Below, one piece after another: positions 41,847 through 42,591 of a stretch of 42,591 nucleotides of DNA. Position 1 is the stretch's first letter, and every line of letters begins with the position of its first letter. Position numbers and translations under genes: made by a program. The notes beneath the pieces were generated by a model. The model searched no databases and was not told the origin of the DNA. It worked only from the letters and a program-made list of their open reading frames with translations. The stretch is taken from NCBI GenBank assembly GCA_964627535.1, contig CAZVJW010000035.1:1-42591 (forward strand), in the 5' to 3' direction. Source of the DNA: UBA1447 sp964627535. GTDB taxonomy: Bacteria > Bacillota > Clostridia > Oscillospirales > Acutalibacteraceae.

Positions 41847-42591
41847 ATGAACAACATTGAAATGTCTGCCGATGTAGGCGCAAAAGTAAATCTGGTTACA
41901 AACATCGCCAATAAAATGAGAGGCCCTTACACGTCCGAAAAATACGGCAGCGTCATCATCCCAATGGCAATCATCCGCCGCTTTGACTGCGTACTTGCGG
42001 CAAAGAACGCCGAAATAGAACCAGTGCTTGAACGGCTATATAAACTTAAAATCGACGAAAAGCAAATTGAGCAGGCTGTCAACAAGCAATGCGGCGTGCC
42101 GTTTTACAACAGAAAGTGCGTTACGCTTGAAACACTGATTGGCGACAGCGATAATATCAACTCAAACTTTTTGGAGTTTATCAAAGCGTATTCTCCGAGC
42201 ATTCAGGATATTTTAAGGGACCTGAAATTCAAAGAAGAAGTCGAATTCATGATTAAAAAAGGTATCCTTTTTGAAATTGTCAAAGCCTTTTCCGAAGTGG
42301 ATTTTCACCCCGATACAACATCCCCGATGGCGATGGGCTATGTGTTTGAAGAAATCATCAGGACATACAAAGCCAATGCCGAAGCCGGCGACCATTACAC
42401 CCCGCGCGAAGTTATCGAGCTTTGCGTTGAGCTGATGATGAGCGAAAACATTGAGGAAATGAAAAAAGAGGGCAAAATCATCCGCGTTTATGACGGCTGC
42501 TGCGGTACGGGCGGTATGCTGACCACGATGAAAAGGAAACTTTATGATTTGTTTGGTTCCAGTGAGAGGGTCCGCCTTTACGGGCAGGATG
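41847..42591 (+). CDS. hsdM: Type I restriction-modification methyltransferase subunit HsdM (partial, 3' end outside window)
   Basis: The first 248 residues are in view and the frame is open at the right edge. The HsdM N-terminal helical domain (MRGPYTSEKYGSVIIPMAIIRRFDCVL) leads into the N6-adenine methylase domain: AGDHYTPREVIELCVELM and the S-adenosylmethionine motif DGCCGTGGML (from Asp216). The NPPY catalytic motif would lie past the edge. It pairs with HsdS and HsdR in type I systems to methylate adenine at a bipartite site; those genes are expected to the right. AAGGA about 10 bases upstream of the ATG lies inside the end of fic. The first cysteine of the usual GSGG-type motif context (CCGTGG) is a tolerated variant. 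Confidence 0.92.
   Translation, partial: MNNIEMSADVGAKVNLVTNIANKMRGPYTSEKYGSVIIPMAIIRRFDCVLAAKNAEIEPVLERLYKLKIDEKQIEQAVNKQCGVPFYNRKCVTLETLIGDSDNINSNFLEFIKAYSPSIQDILRDLKFKEEVEFMIKKGILFEIVKAFSEVDFHPDTTSPMAMGYVFEEIIRTYKANAEAGDHYTPREVIELCVELMMSENIEEMKKEGKIIRVYDGCCGTGGMLTTMKRKLYDLFGSSERVRLYGQD

Overview
The window reads as a chromosomal segment of an anaerobic Gram-positive bacterium of the class Clostridia (Ruminococcaceae/Oscillospiraceae-like). This is inferred from strong AGGAGG-type ribosome binding sites, SigA-type promoters, many lipoproteins with Thr/Ala-rich linkers, a dockerin-tailed surface protein, a GtrA protein and a Clostridia-style second EF-G. I saw no rRNA, tRNA or CRISPR array.

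Layout. (1) 1-766: the C-terminal end of a polymorphic-type nuclease toxin (WHHIVEQ motif) and a translationally coupled, DUF2019-like candidate immunity gene. (2) 786-1640: a compact Y1/REP-type transposase gene enclosed by a 27-bp inverted repeat. (3) 1724-2926: a secreted protein with a domain that recurs three more times near 22-26 kb. (4) 3.3-13.8 kb: a two-armed cluster. The left arm holds two alpha/beta-hydrolase paralogues, one secreted and one apparently cytosolic, with a secreted ceramidase-like protein between them. The right arm holds two exported beta-propeller-like paralogues, a second ceramidase-like protein and a membrane-anchored GH16 glucanase. The arms diverge from two promoters at 8.9-9.0 kb. 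The set suggests a lipid/glycan-processing function at the cell surface. (5) 14.0-15.1 kb: a lone lipoprotein. (6) 15.3-22.2 kb: housekeeping and membrane genes: GtrA, purB, a DUF1624 membrane acyltransferase, rlmB, and a large acidic membrane protein that is a degenerate P-type ATPase. (7) 22.5-26.1 kb: three lipoproteins in a row sharing the VKSASC domain. (8) 26.3-31.7 kb: a GH38 alpha-mannosidase divergent from an EF-G-like GTPase. (9) 31.9-39.4 kb: a giant secreted protein made of 20 Ig-like repeats and a C-terminal dockerin, split by a 2-base insertion. (10) 39.5-42.6 kb: a DUF4886 SGNH-type hydrolase, then a Fic protein and the start of a type I restriction methylase (hsdM) behind one promoter carrying a strong inverted-repeat operator.

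The most unusual structure is a family of eight AT-rich, inverted-repeat elements (92-136 bp, ends ATACTAAT/ATTAGTAT or close variants) at 2946, 5295, 13892, 15138, 22264, 23508, 24815 and 26202. They lie on both sides of single exported-protein genes (the hydrolase at 3265, the lipoproteins at 14030, 22509, 23744 and 24940), so the genes look like cassettes. Three copies carry a nested 32-bp palindromic module that the other five lack. Family assignments are from reading the sequences by eye; no search was run.
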